Shown here: in pieces, positions 53,402 through 62,478 of the stretch
Layout: every line of letters starts with the position of its first letter
Numbering within the stretch: position 1 is the first letter of the stretch
NCBI RefSeq assembly: GCF_029542205.1
Contig: NZ_CP113783.1
Span: 2,533,001-2,597,000 of the forward strand
Length of the DNA: 64,000 nt
Direction of reading: 5' to 3'
Source of the DNA: Pseudoxanthomonas sp. SE1
Lineage (GTDB): Bacteria; Pseudomonadota; Gammaproteobacteria; Xanthomonadales; Xanthomonadaceae
The notes under the pieces: generated by a model
What the model was told of the DNA's origin: nothing
Databases searched by the model: none
Seen by the model: the letters and a program-made list of their open reading frames with translations, nothing else
Position numbers and translations under genes: made by a program

Positions 53402-53878
53402 ATGAACATGCGTTTTATCGCCATTGGCCTGACTGCCACCGTCGCCCTCGCCGGCTGCGCCAGCACCTCACCCGGTTATGGCAACAGCGGCTATGGCGGC
53501 GGCTACAACAGCGCGCCGGCCAGCCGCTATTGCGCGGATTGCGGCATCGTCGAGCGCATAGACGTGGTGTCGTCCGGTCGCAGCGCACCGTCGGCCACGG
53601 GCGCGGTGCTGGGCGGTATCGTCGGTGCGGTCGCCGGTCGCCAGATCTCCGACCGCACCGGCGGCAGCGAAGGCAACAAGAACGTCTCCACCGTCGCAGG
53701 CGCTGTCGCCGGCGCAGCCGCAGGCAACGCGATCCAGAACCGTACCACCGGCGATACCTACAACGTGACCGTGCGGATGGACGACGGCCGCCGCGTCACG
53801 ATCAGCCAGCGCGACCTGGGCGGCATCCGCGAGAACACCTACGTGCGTATCCAGAACGGTCGCGTGGTGCTGCGCTGA
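53402..53878 (+). CDS. Glycine-zipper lipoprotein (SlyB-like)
   Basis: 158 residues, ATG 53402 with AGGAGG at 53391-53396. Lipobox LAGC at ~17-20 predicts a lipid-anchored protein. Two glycine zippers (GAVLGGIVGAVAGRQ, VAGAVAGAAAGNAIQ) and a C-terminal beta part (YNVTVRMDDGRRVTISQRD) match SlyB/17-kDa antigen relatives of the outer membrane. Confidence 0.88.
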   Translation: MNMRFIAIGLTATVALAGCASTSPGYGNSGYGGGYNSAPASRYCADCGIVERIDVVSSGRSAPSATGAVLGGIVGAVAGRQISDRTGGSEGNKNVSTVAGAVAGAAAGNAIQNRTTGDTYNVTVRMDDGRRVTISQRDLGGIRENTYVRIQNGRVVLR

Positions 53879-53900
53879 CCGCGACCTCGACCCACGCAAA

Positions 53901-53930
53901 GAAAAAGCCCGGCATCAGCCGGGCTTTTTC
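53901..53930 (+). terminator. Bidirectional terminator between slyB-like gene and cspA
   Basis: 13-bp perfect stem GAAAAAGCCCGGC/GCCGGGCTTTTTC with ATCA loop; T5 on both strands serves both convergent genes. Confidence 0.9.
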
Positions 53931-53968
53931 TTGCGGAGCACGCGCTGTCGCGCGGTTCGGCGGTCAGG

Positions 53969-54178
53969 TCAGACGGGCTGCACGGCGTCCGCCTGCAGGC
54001 CCTTCTGGCCCTGCACGACGGTGAAGCTGACCTTCTGTCCTTCCTTCAGGCTCTTGAAGCCCTGGGTCTGGATGGCGCGGAAGTGCACGAACACGTCTTC
54101 GCCATTCTCACGGCTGATGAAGCCGAAGCCCTTGGCATCGTTGAACCATTTCACGGTTCCGGTTTCACGATCAGACAT
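53969..54178 (-). CDS. cspA: Cold-shock protein (CspA family)
   Basis: 69 residues; RNA-binding motifs KGFGFI and VFVHF, typical for CspA, which melts RNA structure at low temperature. A 229-bp gap to the next gene leaves room for the long structured leader usual in this family; I cannot identify its elements. Confidence 0.96.
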   Translation of the reverse strand: MSDRETGTVKWFNDAKGFGFISRENGEDVFVHFRAIQTQGFKSLKEGQKVSFTVVQGQKGLQADAVQPV

Positions 54179-54407
54179 CTACTTGCTCCTTGAAACGGGT
54201 GGTGGATACGCCTGCTGGGCGGCTGGTTGCAAGGAGGAAGCGAGGTACAAGGATGCAGCGGATCATGGATCTACCCCATCAGGCCACGATTCACGGTGAC
54301 CTTGGCAACGGCAGCGGCCGCACAGTAACCCGGCATTTGGCAAAATGCAAACGCTTGAACGAGAAAGTCAACCCCCTGCCAACCCCTTGATTCACTAGGA
54401 GAATTGT

Positions 54408-54893
54408 TTGGATATCCAGATGCTTTACTACGCCCTGGCCGTGGTACTGATCCTGGTCGGCATCGCAGGGGTGATCCTGCCTGCCCTGCCCGGCCTGCCG
54501 CTGGTCTTCGGCGGCATGCTGCTGGCGGCCTGGGCGGGTGGCTTCCAGCAGATCGGCTGGGTCACGCTGGTCGTACTGGGCCTGCTGACCGCGCTGTCCT
54601 TCGCTGTCGATGTCTTCTCCACCGCGATCGGTGCGCAGCGGGTCGGCGCGAGCCGCAAGGCATTGCTGGGGACCGTGCTGGGCACGTTCGCCGGCCTGTT
54701 CTTCATGCCCATCGGCCTGCTGGCAGGCCCCTTCATCGGCGCGCTGCTGGGCGAACTGTGGCATGGCCGGGAATTCCGACAGGCCACCAAGGTGGGCCTG
54801 GGCACCTGGCTTGGCATCCTGTTGGGCGTGGTGCTCAAGCTGGGCCTGGCATTCGCGATGCTGGGGCTTTTCGTGTTCGCCTGGATCTTCTGA
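54408..54893 (+). CDS. DUF456 family membrane protein
   Basis: 161 residues from TTG 54408, chosen because AGGAG lies 6 nt upstream (54397-54401); the ATG at 54420 is 18 nt away. Four to five helices; VILPALPGLPLVFGGMLLAAW is typical of DUF456. Function unknown. Confidence 0.85.
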   Translation: MDIQMLYYALAVVLILVGIAGVILPALPGLPLVFGGMLLAAWAGGFQQIGWVTLVVLGLLTALSFAVDVFSTAIGAQRVGASRKALLGTVLGTFAGLFFMPIGLLAGPFIGALLGELWHGREFRQATKVGLGTWLGILLGVVLKLGLAFAMLGLFVFAWIF

Positions 54894-54962
54894 AGTCGGT
54901 ATCGCACGCGCTATCCACGCCGGCTGGCAGAATGTCGCCGCCCCCACCCTTCGAGCCCCTGC

Positions 54963-56150
54963 ATGACGCACACCACCCGGCTTCTGCCTCTGGTAATCGG
55001 AGTTGCCTTCGCGCTCAGCGCCCAGGCCCAGGACAACGCCTCAGGCGGAACGTCCGCCGAGGCTTGTTTCTCGCTAGAGAACGACGCCGCACGCCTGGCC
55101 TGCTATGACGCCGCGCTCGGACGCACGGCGGCCGACACCCGGCAGGCCGACGAACAGGCGCTGGCCGCCAGGGACGCCGAAATCCAGGCGCGCGCGCAGG
55201 CCCGCGCCGAAGCCAAGGCGGCCGCCGACATGGAGAGCGGCCAGGATGTGCCCCTGAGCCAGCGCACGCGCCGCCGCCTGGGCGCATGGTTCCGTACGGA
55301 CGATCCAGCCGACGCCGACCTGATCGCCAATGCCGGACGCGGCTCACTGCTCGACAGCCGTTGGGAACTGGCCAAAGACTCCAAGCTCGGCGTGTTCCAG
55401 TTGCGCGCCTACAAGCCCATGTACCTGCTGCCCGCATTCTGGACCAGCCAGGTCAACGAAACGCCGTCTTCACCCAACCCGGACAACACCGTCACCGAGC
55501 CGCAGGACCTGCAGGACATCGAGGCGAAATTCCAGCTGAGCTTCAAGACCAAGTTCGCGGAGAACCTGTTCGGCGACAACGGCGACGTCTGGGGCGCCTA
55601 CACCCAGAGCTCGCGCTGGCAGGTCTACAACGGCGACGAGTCGCGCCCGTTCCGGGAGACGAACTACGAGCCGGAAGTGATGCTGGTGTTCCGCAACAAC
55701 TACAGCATCGCCGGCTGGAAGGGCCGCATGGCCGGCATCGCGCTCAACCACCAGTCCAATGGGCGCAGCGATCCGCTGTCGCGCAGCTGGAACCGCGTCA
55801 TCGCCACCATCGGCCTGGACCGCGACAACTGGGCACTGGTGCTGCGTCCCTGGTACCGCGTGCCGGACGGCAACGACGACGACAACCCCGACATCGAGGA
55901 CTACATCGGCCGCGGCGATGCGATGCTCACCTACGCGCGCAACGGCCATGTGTTCACGGTGCTGGGCCGGCATTCGCTGCGCGGAGGCGACGATTCGCAT
56001 GGCGCCGTGCAGGTCGACTACGGGTTTCCGATCAACCGGAGCTTCCGCGCGCACGTGCAGCTGTTCCACGGCTATGGCGAAAGCCTGATCGACTACAACC
56101 ACAAGGCCACCTATATCGGCCTGGGCATCTCGCTGCTGGACTGGTACTGA
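54963..56150 (+). CDS. pldA: Outer membrane phospholipase A1
   Basis: 395 residues with signal peptide (to about QAQ, residue 23). The OMPLA triad is intact: His263 and Ser265 in NHQSNGRSDP and Asn277 in RSWNR, with the same spacing as E. coli His142/Ser144/Asn156. A low-complexity charged linker (residues ~50-100) precedes the barrel. The stop overlaps the arsC start. Confidence 0.95.
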   Translation: MTHTTRLLPLVIGVAFALSAQAQDNASGGTSAEACFSLENDAARLACYDAALGRTAADTRQADEQALAARDAEIQARAQARAEAKAAADMESGQDVPLSQRTRRRLGAWFRTDDPADADLIANAGRGSLLDSRWELAKDSKLGVFQLRAYKPMYLLPAFWTSQVNETPSSPNPDNTVTEPQDLQDIEAKFQLSFKTKFAENLFGDNGDVWGAYTQSSRWQVYNGDESRPFRETNYEPEVMLVFRNNYSIAGWKGRMAGIALNHQSNGRSDPLSRSWNRVIATIGLDRDNWALVLRPWYRVPDGNDDDNPDIEDYIGRGDAMLTYARNGHVFTVLGRHSLRGGDDSHGAVQVDYGFPINRSFRAHVQLFHGYGESLIDYNHKATYIGLGISLLDWY

Positions 56151-56569
56151 TGGACGACGTGACGATCTACCACAACCCGGCCTGCGGTACGTCGCGCAAC
56201 ACGTTGGGAATGATCCGCAACGCCGGCATCGAGCCGCAGGTCATCGAGTACCTGAAGACGCCGCCGGACCGCGCCACCCTGCTGTCGCTGATCGCGGCGA
56301 TGCAGGTGCCGGTTCGCGAGGTGGTGCGCGCCAAGGAGGCCCTGTACTCGGACCTCGGCCTGGCCGATGCGGACGACGACGCGCTGGTCGATGCGATGCT
56401 GGTCCACCCGGTGCTCATCAACCGGCCGATCGTGGTGACGCCGATGGGAACCGCACTCTGCCGGCCCTCGGAGCGCGTGCTGGACTTCCTGCCGCAACCG
56501 CAACAGGGCGCCTTCGCGAAGGAAGATGGAGAACGCGTGGTGGACGCGGCCGGAAATCGCATCGTCTGA
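56150..56569 (+). CDS. arsC: Arsenate reductase (glutaredoxin type)
   Basis: 139 residues; ATG overlaps the pldA TGA by one base. Catalytic Cys12 in CGTSRNT, LKTPPDR, and NRPIVVTPMGTALCRPSE with the two downstream Arg residues. Reduces arsenate to arsenite with glutathione/glutaredoxin. No arsB or arsR is adjacent. Confidence 0.94.
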   Translation: MDDVTIYHNPACGTSRNTLGMIRNAGIEPQVIEYLKTPPDRATLLSLIAAMQVPVREVVRAKEALYSDLGLADADDDALVDAMLVHPVLINRPIVVTPMGTALCRPSERVLDFLPQPQQGAFAKEDGERVVDAAGNRIV

Positions 56570-56615
56570 CGTAAAATCGGGCGCAGGAAGCCACTCGACC
56601 TGCCAAGGAAGCACC

Positions 56616-57725
56616 ATGCCCCGCCCGCGCCGTTCGTTCTTCGCCTATGCCTCCGCCCTGCTCGGGCTGCTCAGCCTGATGGCGGTGCTCTGTTTCCACC
56701 ATCCCGAACTGCTGACAAGCAAGGAGTTCCGCGCGGTCTACAACGAGCAGTTCGCGCGCCACCTGTTGCTGGTCGGCCTGGCAGCGGCGTTCGGCATGGG
56801 CACGTTGGCCATCCTGCGCGACCGCAACAAGCGCATCGCCCTGGTCGGCGTGGGCGGCGCCACGCTCGCCGTGCTGCTGGGCGGCACCAACGTGCAGTTC
56901 GATGCCATCGGCAAGACGCCCTACTCGCTGGGCCTGGACTGGTTCGTCATCTCGCTGTTCTTTTCGGCGCTGGTGTTCGTGCCGCTGGAGCACTATCTGG
57001 GCAAGCGCCGCATTTCGCCGTTGCGCCCCGGCTGGCGCACGGACGTGGGCTACTTTTTCATGAGCCATGTGCTGGTGCAGTTCATCCTGATCCTGGTGAC
57101 GGCATCCACCTCCACCATTGCCGGCCTGGCGGCCTTCCCGGCACTGAAGGACGCCATCCAGTCGCTGCCCGTATGGGCGCAGTTCCTGATCGCGGTGTTC
57201 GTGGCCGACCTGGCCCAGGCGCTGCTGCACCGTGCGTACCACAACATTCCGTGGCTCTGGCGCTTCCACGCCGTCCACCACTCGAGTCGCGAAATGGATT
57301 GGCTGGCCGGTTCGCGCATCCATTTTGTCGAGATCGTGCTGACCCGCAGCGCGGTGCTGCTGCCGCTGCTGATCCTCGGCTTCTCGGCACCGGCGGTGAA
57401 CGCGTACGTGATCCTGGTCGGCCTGCAGGCCGTGCTGGCGCATGCCAACCTGGGCATCCGCTTCGGCGTGCTGGAGTACCTGCTGGTGCTGCCGCGTTAC
57501 CACCACTGGCACCATGCGCGGCACAAGGACTATCTGGACGTGAACTACGCCATCCATCTGCCGCTGGTGGACATGCTGATGGGCACGTTCAAGCTGCCGC
57601 CGAAACAGGAAGACTGGCCCGAGGAGTATGGCGTGATGAAGCTGGAGACCGTGCCACGCGGCATCCTGCGCCAGCATCTGATGCCGTTCCAGGGCGGACG
57701 GAAGTTCGACGAGTACGTGGACTGA
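56616..57725 (+). CDS. Sterol desaturase/fatty acid hydroxylase family membrane protein
   Basis: 369 residues, ATG 56616 with AAGGA upstream. Several helices and the di-iron histidine boxes HRAYH, HAVHHSS and HHWHHARHKDYLDVNYAIHLP. The N-terminal ~120 residues form an extra membrane part. Substrate unknown. Confidence 0.92.
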   Translation: MPRPRRSFFAYASALLGLLSLMAVLCFHHPELLTSKEFRAVYNEQFARHLLLVGLAAAFGMGTLAILRDRNKRIALVGVGGATLAVLLGGTNVQFDAIGKTPYSLGLDWFVISLFFSALVFVPLEHYLGKRRISPLRPGWRTDVGYFFMSHVLVQFILILVTASTSTIAGLAAFPALKDAIQSLPVWAQFLIAVFVADLAQALLHRAYHNIPWLWRFHAVHHSSREMDWLAGSRIHFVEIVLTRSAVLLPLLILGFSAPAVNAYVILVGLQAVLAHANLGIRFGVLEYLLVLPRYHHWHHARHKDYLDVNYAIHLPLVDMLMGTFKLPPKQEDWPEEYGVMKLETVPRGILRQHLMPFQGGRKFDEYVD

Positions 57726-57743
57726 GCGCCCGCTGTTGCCTGT

Positions 57744-57885
57744 TGTAGGAGCGACGTAAGTCGCGACCGCACGTCAAGACAAACGTGATCGCTGCTCCAG
57801 GCGACGCATGCTCAGGCGAAGCGCACACATGGCCCCGGGTTCAGGCCACTCAGGAGCCGCGGTCGCGACTTACGTCGCTCCTACA
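57744..57885. repeat. Paired inverted REP-like repeat
   Basis: A 27-bp unit (57744-57770, TGTAGGAGCGACGTAAG...) recurs as a perfect inverted copy at 57859-57885 with an 88-bp spacer. The sequence type is a common dispersed intergenic repeat in Xanthomonadaceae; each unit contains its own GCGACGTAAGTCGC palindrome. Confidence 0.85.
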
Positions 57886-57901
57886 GTGGATTGCGCGACC
57901 G

Positions 57902-58537
57902 TCACGTCCAGTCCGTCAGCCCTTCCCGCGCATAGACTTCCCTGAAGCTCGGCAGCGCCTTCATGCGCTGTGCGTAGGCATGCAACACCGGCCAGCTGTC
58001 GGTCGGCCTGGGCATGTTGCGCGACCAGCGCATCAGCATGGTCAGCAGGAAGTCGGCCGCGCTGCGCTGCGCCCCCAGCAGGTAGGGGCCGTGCGCCTCC
58101 AGATGATCGGCGACCTGTCCCCAGGCCTTCTCCAGCTTCGCGCGCGCGTGCTGCTGCGTGGCCTCGATGTTGGCCTCGCCGGCGATCTCGTCCGAATAGA
58201 ACCATGCACGGTACGCCGGCATCAGCGTGTTGGCGCAGAACAGCATCCAGCGGTAGTACTGCGCGCGCTGCGTGGTCGCCACGGCCGGCGCCAGTTCCGC
58301 GCGGGGATGCGTATCGGCCAGGTGCATCAGGATGGCCGCGGTCTCGGTGATCACCTGTCCATCCATCACCAGCGTGGGCACCACGCCGGCGGGATTGAGC
58401 TTGAGGTAGTCGTCGGATTTCTGGTCGCGCTTGTCGAAGTCCAGCTCGTGGAGTTCGTGCGGGATGCCGAGTTCGATCAGCAGCCAGTGCACGACCAGGC
58501 TGGCGGTGCTGCGGGAGTAGTACAACTTGGTGGACAT
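57902..58537 (-). CDS. Glutathione S-transferase family protein
   Basis: 211 residues. KLYYSRSTASLVVHWLLIELGIPHE at the start, NPAGVVPTLVMDGQVITETAAILMHLAD with the glutathione site, then a helical domain. Stands alone between two intergenic repeats. Confidence 0.93.
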   Translation of the reverse strand: MSTKLYYSRSTASLVVHWLLIELGIPHELHELDFDKRDQKSDDYLKLNPAGVVPTLVMDGQVITETAAILMHLADTHPRAELAPAVATTQRAQYYRWMLFCANTLMPAYRAWFYSDEIAGEANIEATQQHARAKLEKAWGQVADHLEAHGPYLLGAQRSAADFLLTMLMRWSRNMPRPTDSWPVLHAYAQRMKALPSFREVYAREGLTDWT

Positions 58538-58555
58538 GCAGTGGCTCCTGGAACT

Positions 58556-58684
58556 GAAAGCCCTTCTCCCCGCGGGAGAGGGGTTGGGGTGAGGGGCGAC
58601 GAAGGTCAGGAGAGCTGCAAGCGCACCGGCTTCGTTCGCCCCTCATCCGCCTTCGGCACCTTCTCCCGCAGGGAGAAGGGACCA
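58556..58684. repeat. Intergenic CCCTTCTCCC-type inverted repeat
   Basis: CCCTTCTCCCCGCGGGAGAGGG at the left and CTTCTCCCGCAGGGAGAAGGG at the right, with GTGAGGGG/CCCCTCAT inside. It can fold over ~120 nt; the motif type is widespread between genes in proteobacteria. Confidence 0.75.
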
Positions 58685-58687
58685 GCG

Positions 58688-60205
58688 TCAGGCCACGACC
58701 ACCGGAATCTTCCCGATCCGCGCCTGCCATTCCTTCGGTCCGGTCTGATGCACCGAGGTGCCCTGCGAGTCGACGGCCACCGTCACCGGCATGTCCTGCA
58801 CGTCGAACTCGTAGATCGCTTCCATGCCCAGGTCGGCGAAGCCAACGACCTTCGCCGCCTTGATTGCCTTCGACACGAGGTACGCCGCACCGCCGACCGC
58901 CATCAGGTAGGCCGACTGGTGCTTCCTGATCGCCTCGATTGCCGCGGGGCCGCGCTCGGCCTTGCCGACCATGCCCAGCAGGCCGGTCTGCGCCAGCACC
59001 TGCTCGGTGAACTTGTCCATGCGGGTGGCGGTGGTCGGGCCGGCCGGGCCGACGACTTCATCGCGCACCGGATCGACCGGGCCCACGTAGTAGATGAAGC
59101 GGCCCTTCAGATCGACCGGCAAGGCCTCGCCCTTATTGAGCATGTCGACCATGCGCTTGTGCGCGGCGTCGCGGCCGGTCAGCAGCTTGCCATTGAGCAG
59201 CAGCACCTCGCCCGGCTTCCAACTGGCCACGTCTTCGCGCGTCAGCGTGTCGAGATTGACGCGACGGCCTTTCGACGCGTCGTAGGTCAGCTCCGGCCAG
59301 TCCTCCAGCGAGGGCGGGTCCAGCATCACCGGGCCGCTGCCGTCGAGGGTGAAGTGCGCATGGCGGGTGGCGGCGCAGTTCGGGATCAGCGCCACCGGCA
59401 GGTTCGCCGCATGGGTCGGATAGTCCTTGACCTTGATGTCGAGCACGGTGGTCAGGCCGCCGAGCCCCTGCGCACCGATGCCGAGCGCGTTGACCTTTTC
59501 GTAGAGTTCCAGGCGCAGTTCTTCGGCGCGATTGGACGGGCCGCGCGCCTGCAGGTCGGTGATGTCGATCGGCTCCATCAGCGATTCCTTCGCCAGCAGC
59601 ATCGCCTTCTCGGCGGTGCCGCCGATGCCGATGCCGAGCATGCCCGGCGGGCACCAGCCGGCGCCCATCGTCGGCACGGTCTTCAGCACCCAGTCGACGA
59701 TGGAGTCGGACGGATTGAGCATCGCGAACTTCGACTTCGCCTCCGAACCGCCGCCCTTCGCAGCGACGATCACGTCGACGGTGTTGCCCGGCACCACCTT
59801 CACGTTGACCACGCCGGGCGTGTTGTCCTTGGTGTTGGTGCGCTTGCCGGCCGGGTCGGCCAGCACGCTGGCACGCAGCTTGTTGTCCGGGTGGTTGTAG
59901 GCGCGGCGCACGCCCTCATGCACCATGTCCTCCACGCCCATCGTCGCGTCGTCCCAGCGCACGTCCATGCCGATCTCGAGGAAAACGGTGACGATGCCGG
60001 TGTCCTGGCAGATCGGGCGGTGGCCTTCGGCGCACATCCGCGAATTGATCAGGATCTGGGCGATGGCGTCCTTCGCGGCCGGCGATTCCTCGCGCTCGTA
60101 GGCGGCGGCAAGGTTCCGGATGTAGTCGACGGGGTGGTAGTAGCTGATGTATTGCAGGCCATCGGCGATGGACTGGATGAGGTCTTCTTGCTTGATCGAG
60201 GTCAT
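58688..60205 (-). CDS. fumA: Fumarate hydratase, class I (Fe-S)
   Basis: 505 residues. Both class I domains are fused. Cluster Cys residues are in PICQDTG, GAGWCPPGMLG and PNCAATRH. VGPAGPTTATRMDKFT and IYEFDVQDMPVTVAVDSQG mark the C-terminal half. Hydrates fumarate from SDH; as an oxygen-sensitive [4Fe-4S] enzyme it may need factors such as YgfZ. Confidence 0.96.
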   Translation of the reverse strand: MTSIKQEDLIQSIADGLQYISYYHPVDYIRNLAAAYEREESPAAKDAIAQILINSRMCAEGHRPICQDTGIVTVFLEIGMDVRWDDATMGVEDMVHEGVRRAYNHPDNKLRASVLADPAGKRTNTKDNTPGVVNVKVVPGNTVDVIVAAKGGGSEAKSKFAMLNPSDSIVDWVLKTVPTMGAGWCPPGMLGIGIGGTAEKAMLLAKESLMEPIDITDLQARGPSNRAEELRLELYEKVNALGIGAQGLGGLTTVLDIKVKDYPTHAANLPVALIPNCAATRHAHFTLDGSGPVMLDPPSLEDWPELTYDASKGRRVNLDTLTREDVASWKPGEVLLLNGKLLTGRDAAHKRMVDMLNKGEALPVDLKGRFIYYVGPVDPVRDEVVGPAGPTTATRMDKFTEQVLAQTGLLGMVGKAERGPAAIEAIRKHQSAYLMAVGGAAYLVSKAIKAAKVVGFADLGMEAIYEFDVQDMPVTVAVDSQGTSVHQTGPKEWQARIGKIPVVVA

Positions 60206-60319
60206 GGGAGCGGAATGCCGGAGCTGCCGGAGGGGTCGCGGGCGGAAGCGCCCATTTTAGGCCAAAGTGACACCCCACCCAGCTGTCACGCGCGGGCACC
60301 CTCGCCCGTCCCTGGTCGC

Positions 60320-61207
60320 ATGAACGCCGAAATCACCTTCGAAACCCATCGCTCCCGCCTGTTCGGGCTGTCCTACCGCCTGCTGGGCAGCCGCAGCGAC
60401 GCCGAGGATGTCGTCCAGGACACCTGGCTGCGCTGGCAGCAGGCCGACAGGACCGGCATCCGCGACCCGGAGGCCTGGCTGGTCACCGCCGCCACGCGAC
60501 TGGGCATCGACCGCCTCCGCGCCGCACGCATGCAGCGCGAGCACTACACCGGGCCATGGCTTCCCGCCCCCTCGGAGATCGACGAGTCTCCGACCCCCGA
60601 GCATTCCGCCGAGGTCGCCGAGCAGGTCTCGCTGGCCTTCCTCGCCGTGCTGGAACGGCTGGGCCCGGAAGAGCGCGCGGCCTTCCTGCTGAAGGAGGCC
60701 TTCGACTACGACTACGCGCAGATCGCGCCGCTGCTGGGCCAGAGCGAAGCGAACTGCCGGCAGATGGTGCACCGCGCACGCGAGCGCGTGCAGGCGGGCC
60801 GGCCGCGCTTCGATGTCCCCAGCGAGAACCACCGCCGCCTGCTGGAGCGCTTCATGCAGGCCGCGCGGCGCGGCGACCAGTCCGCTATCACCGCCCTGCT
60901 GCGCGAGGACGCGCAACTGGTCTCCGACGGCGGCGGCAAGGCCGTGGCGGTCATCCGTCCGCTGCTGGGCGCGGTACGGATCGCGCGGCTGTTCTGGGCG
61001 GCGTATCGCCGACAGGATCCGACGATCACCTGGCGCATGGGGACCGTCAACGGCGAGCCCGCCATCCTGCGTTACCGCGACGGCACGCTGGCGGCGGTGA
61101 TGGTGGCGGTGAGCGATGGTGAACGCATCAGCGAGCTGTTCACCGTCGCCAATCCGGACAAGTTGGGCACGGCTGTCACGGCGAAGGACGGTGGTGCGTC
61201 CTGGTAG
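60320..61207 (+). CDS. sigJ: ECF sigma factor, SigJ type
   Basis: 295 residues, ATG 60320. Region 2 (RSRLFGLSYRLLGSRSDAEDVVQDTWLRW) and region 4 (FDYDYAQIAPLLGQSEANCRQMVHRARERV) are followed by a SnoaL-like C-terminal domain (~175-280), the SigJ layout that lacks a classical anti-sigma gene. The AhpD-like gene 37 bp downstream is a common SigJ partner. Confidence 0.93.
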   Translation: MNAEITFETHRSRLFGLSYRLLGSRSDAEDVVQDTWLRWQQADRTGIRDPEAWLVTAATRLGIDRLRAARMQREHYTGPWLPAPSEIDESPTPEHSAEVAEQVSLAFLAVLERLGPEERAAFLLKEAFDYDYAQIAPLLGQSEANCRQMVHRARERVQAGRPRFDVPSENHRRLLERFMQAARRGDQSAITALLREDAQLVSDGGGKAVAVIRPLLGAVRIARLFWAAYRRQDPTITWRMGTVNGEPAILRYRDGTLAAVMVAVSDGERISELFTVANPDKLGTAVTAKDGGASW

Positions 61208-61244
61208 TGAAGGCGGCCACGGTGGCCGCCACGGAAGCCCTGCC

Positions 61245-61691
61245 ATGAGCCAGAAGTTCCATCGCGTCGACTATCCCAAGTACGTTCCCGAGGCCTTCCG
61301 CGGCCTTTACGCCACCAGCACGGCCGTCCACAACGGCGTACTGGGAAAGGAGTTCCTCGAACTCATTTTCCTGCGCGTCTCGCAGATCAACGGCTGCGCC
61401 TACTGCATGGACATGCACAGCAGCGCACTGGTCAAGGCCGGGGTGGAGTCGCGCAAGCTTCACACGCTGGCCGGCTGGCGAGACAGCCGCTTCTTCGATG
61501 CCCGCGAAGGCGCCGCGCTGGCGTGGGCGGAACAGCTGACCACCCTGCCCTCGGGCGCGCCCGCCGATGCGACCTATGAAGCGCTGAAGGAACACTTCGA
61601 TGAGGCCGGCATCGCCGAGCTGACCATGGCGGTGGCCACGATCAACGCCTGGAATCGGCTGGGCGTGGGCATGCAGCCGATCCTGCCCTGA
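61245..61691 (+). CDS. Carboxymuconolactone decarboxylase/AhpD-like peroxidase
   Basis: 148 residues, ATG 61245. QINGCAYCMDMHSSALVKAG carries the CxxC-x3-H active site of AhpD-like proteins. Probably controlled by the adjacent SigJ-type sigma factor in an oxidative response; inferred from gene pairing. Confidence 0.92.
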   Translation: MSQKFHRVDYPKYVPEAFRGLYATSTAVHNGVLGKEFLELIFLRVSQINGCAYCMDMHSSALVKAGVESRKLHTLAGWRDSRFFDAREGAALAWAEQLTTLPSGAPADATYEALKEHFDEAGIAELTMAVATINAWNRLGVGMQPILP

Positions 61692-61725
61692 TCGCGGGGA
61701 CGCCCCAGGCGGCACAATGGGGGCC

Positions 61726-62370
61726 ATGGAAACCCTGGTCCTCATTCTCGACCTGGTCGGCACGTTCGTGTTCGCGCTCAGCGGTGCCACGCTGGGCGTG
61801 CGTCGCCGGCTGGACATCTTCGGCGTGCTGGTGCTGTCGTTCATCGCCGCGACCGCGGGCGGCATCACCCGCGACCTGCTGATCGGCGCCACCCCGCCCG
61901 CAGCGCTCAGCGACTGGCGCTATCCGGTCACGTCGCTGGCCGCCGGCGCGGTGACGTTCTTCCGCGCATCGCTGATCGAGAAGCTGCACCATCCGGTGCG
62001 GCTGTTCGACGCCATGGGCCTGGCGCTGTTCGCCGTGGCGGGCACGCAGAAGGCCCTGGAGTACGGCATCTCGCCCCCGATGGCCGCGGCGATGGGCATG
62101 CTGACCGGCATCGGGGGCGGCATCGCCCGCGACCTGCTGCTGGCCCAGGTACCGCTGGTGTTGCGCGCCGAGCTTTATGCGGTCGCGGCGCTGGCTGGCG
62201 CGCTGGTCGTCGCCGTCGGCCACTGGCTGGACCTGCCCATGGTGCCCTGCGCCGTGGTGGGCGCGGCGCTCTGCTTCGGCCTGCGCATGATGGCGGTGAC
62301 CTACGGCTGGCACCTGCCGGTGGCGTTGCAATCCGGCGGCGATGGCGAGCCGCCCGGTCCGCTGAAGTAG
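61726..62370 (+). CDS. TRIC/UPF0126 cation channel family protein
   Basis: 214 residues from ATG 61726 (ATG 61717 in frame is an alternative). Seven hydrophobic helices in two repeats, each with GG-x-I-R-D: TAGGITRDLLIG and GIGGGIARDLLLA. Prokaryotic members are trimeric potassium/sodium channels. Confidence 0.92.
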   Translation: METLVLILDLVGTFVFALSGATLGVRRRLDIFGVLVLSFIAATAGGITRDLLIGATPPAALSDWRYPVTSLAAGAVTFFRASLIEKLHHPVRLFDAMGLALFAVAGTQKALEYGISPPMAAAMGMLTGIGGGIARDLLLAQVPLVLRAELYAVAALAGALVVAVGHWLDLPMVPCAVVGAALCFGLRMMAVTYGWHLPVALQSGGDGEPPGPLK

Positions 62371-62478
62371 CGCAACGCCGGCGGCCTTGCGCCCAAGCGT
62401 GGCCCGGCACCGACGAACCGAGCGGAACGCCAAGCCCGGTGGCGTTAGCATGGCGCCACCTGCGTCCTGATCGACACC

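Noticed and set aside
57785-60319. Long plus-strand extension in front of the SigJ gene (total 1140 residues)
   Set aside because: It is antisense to a GST and fumarase; the sigma factor homology starts at ATG 60320.
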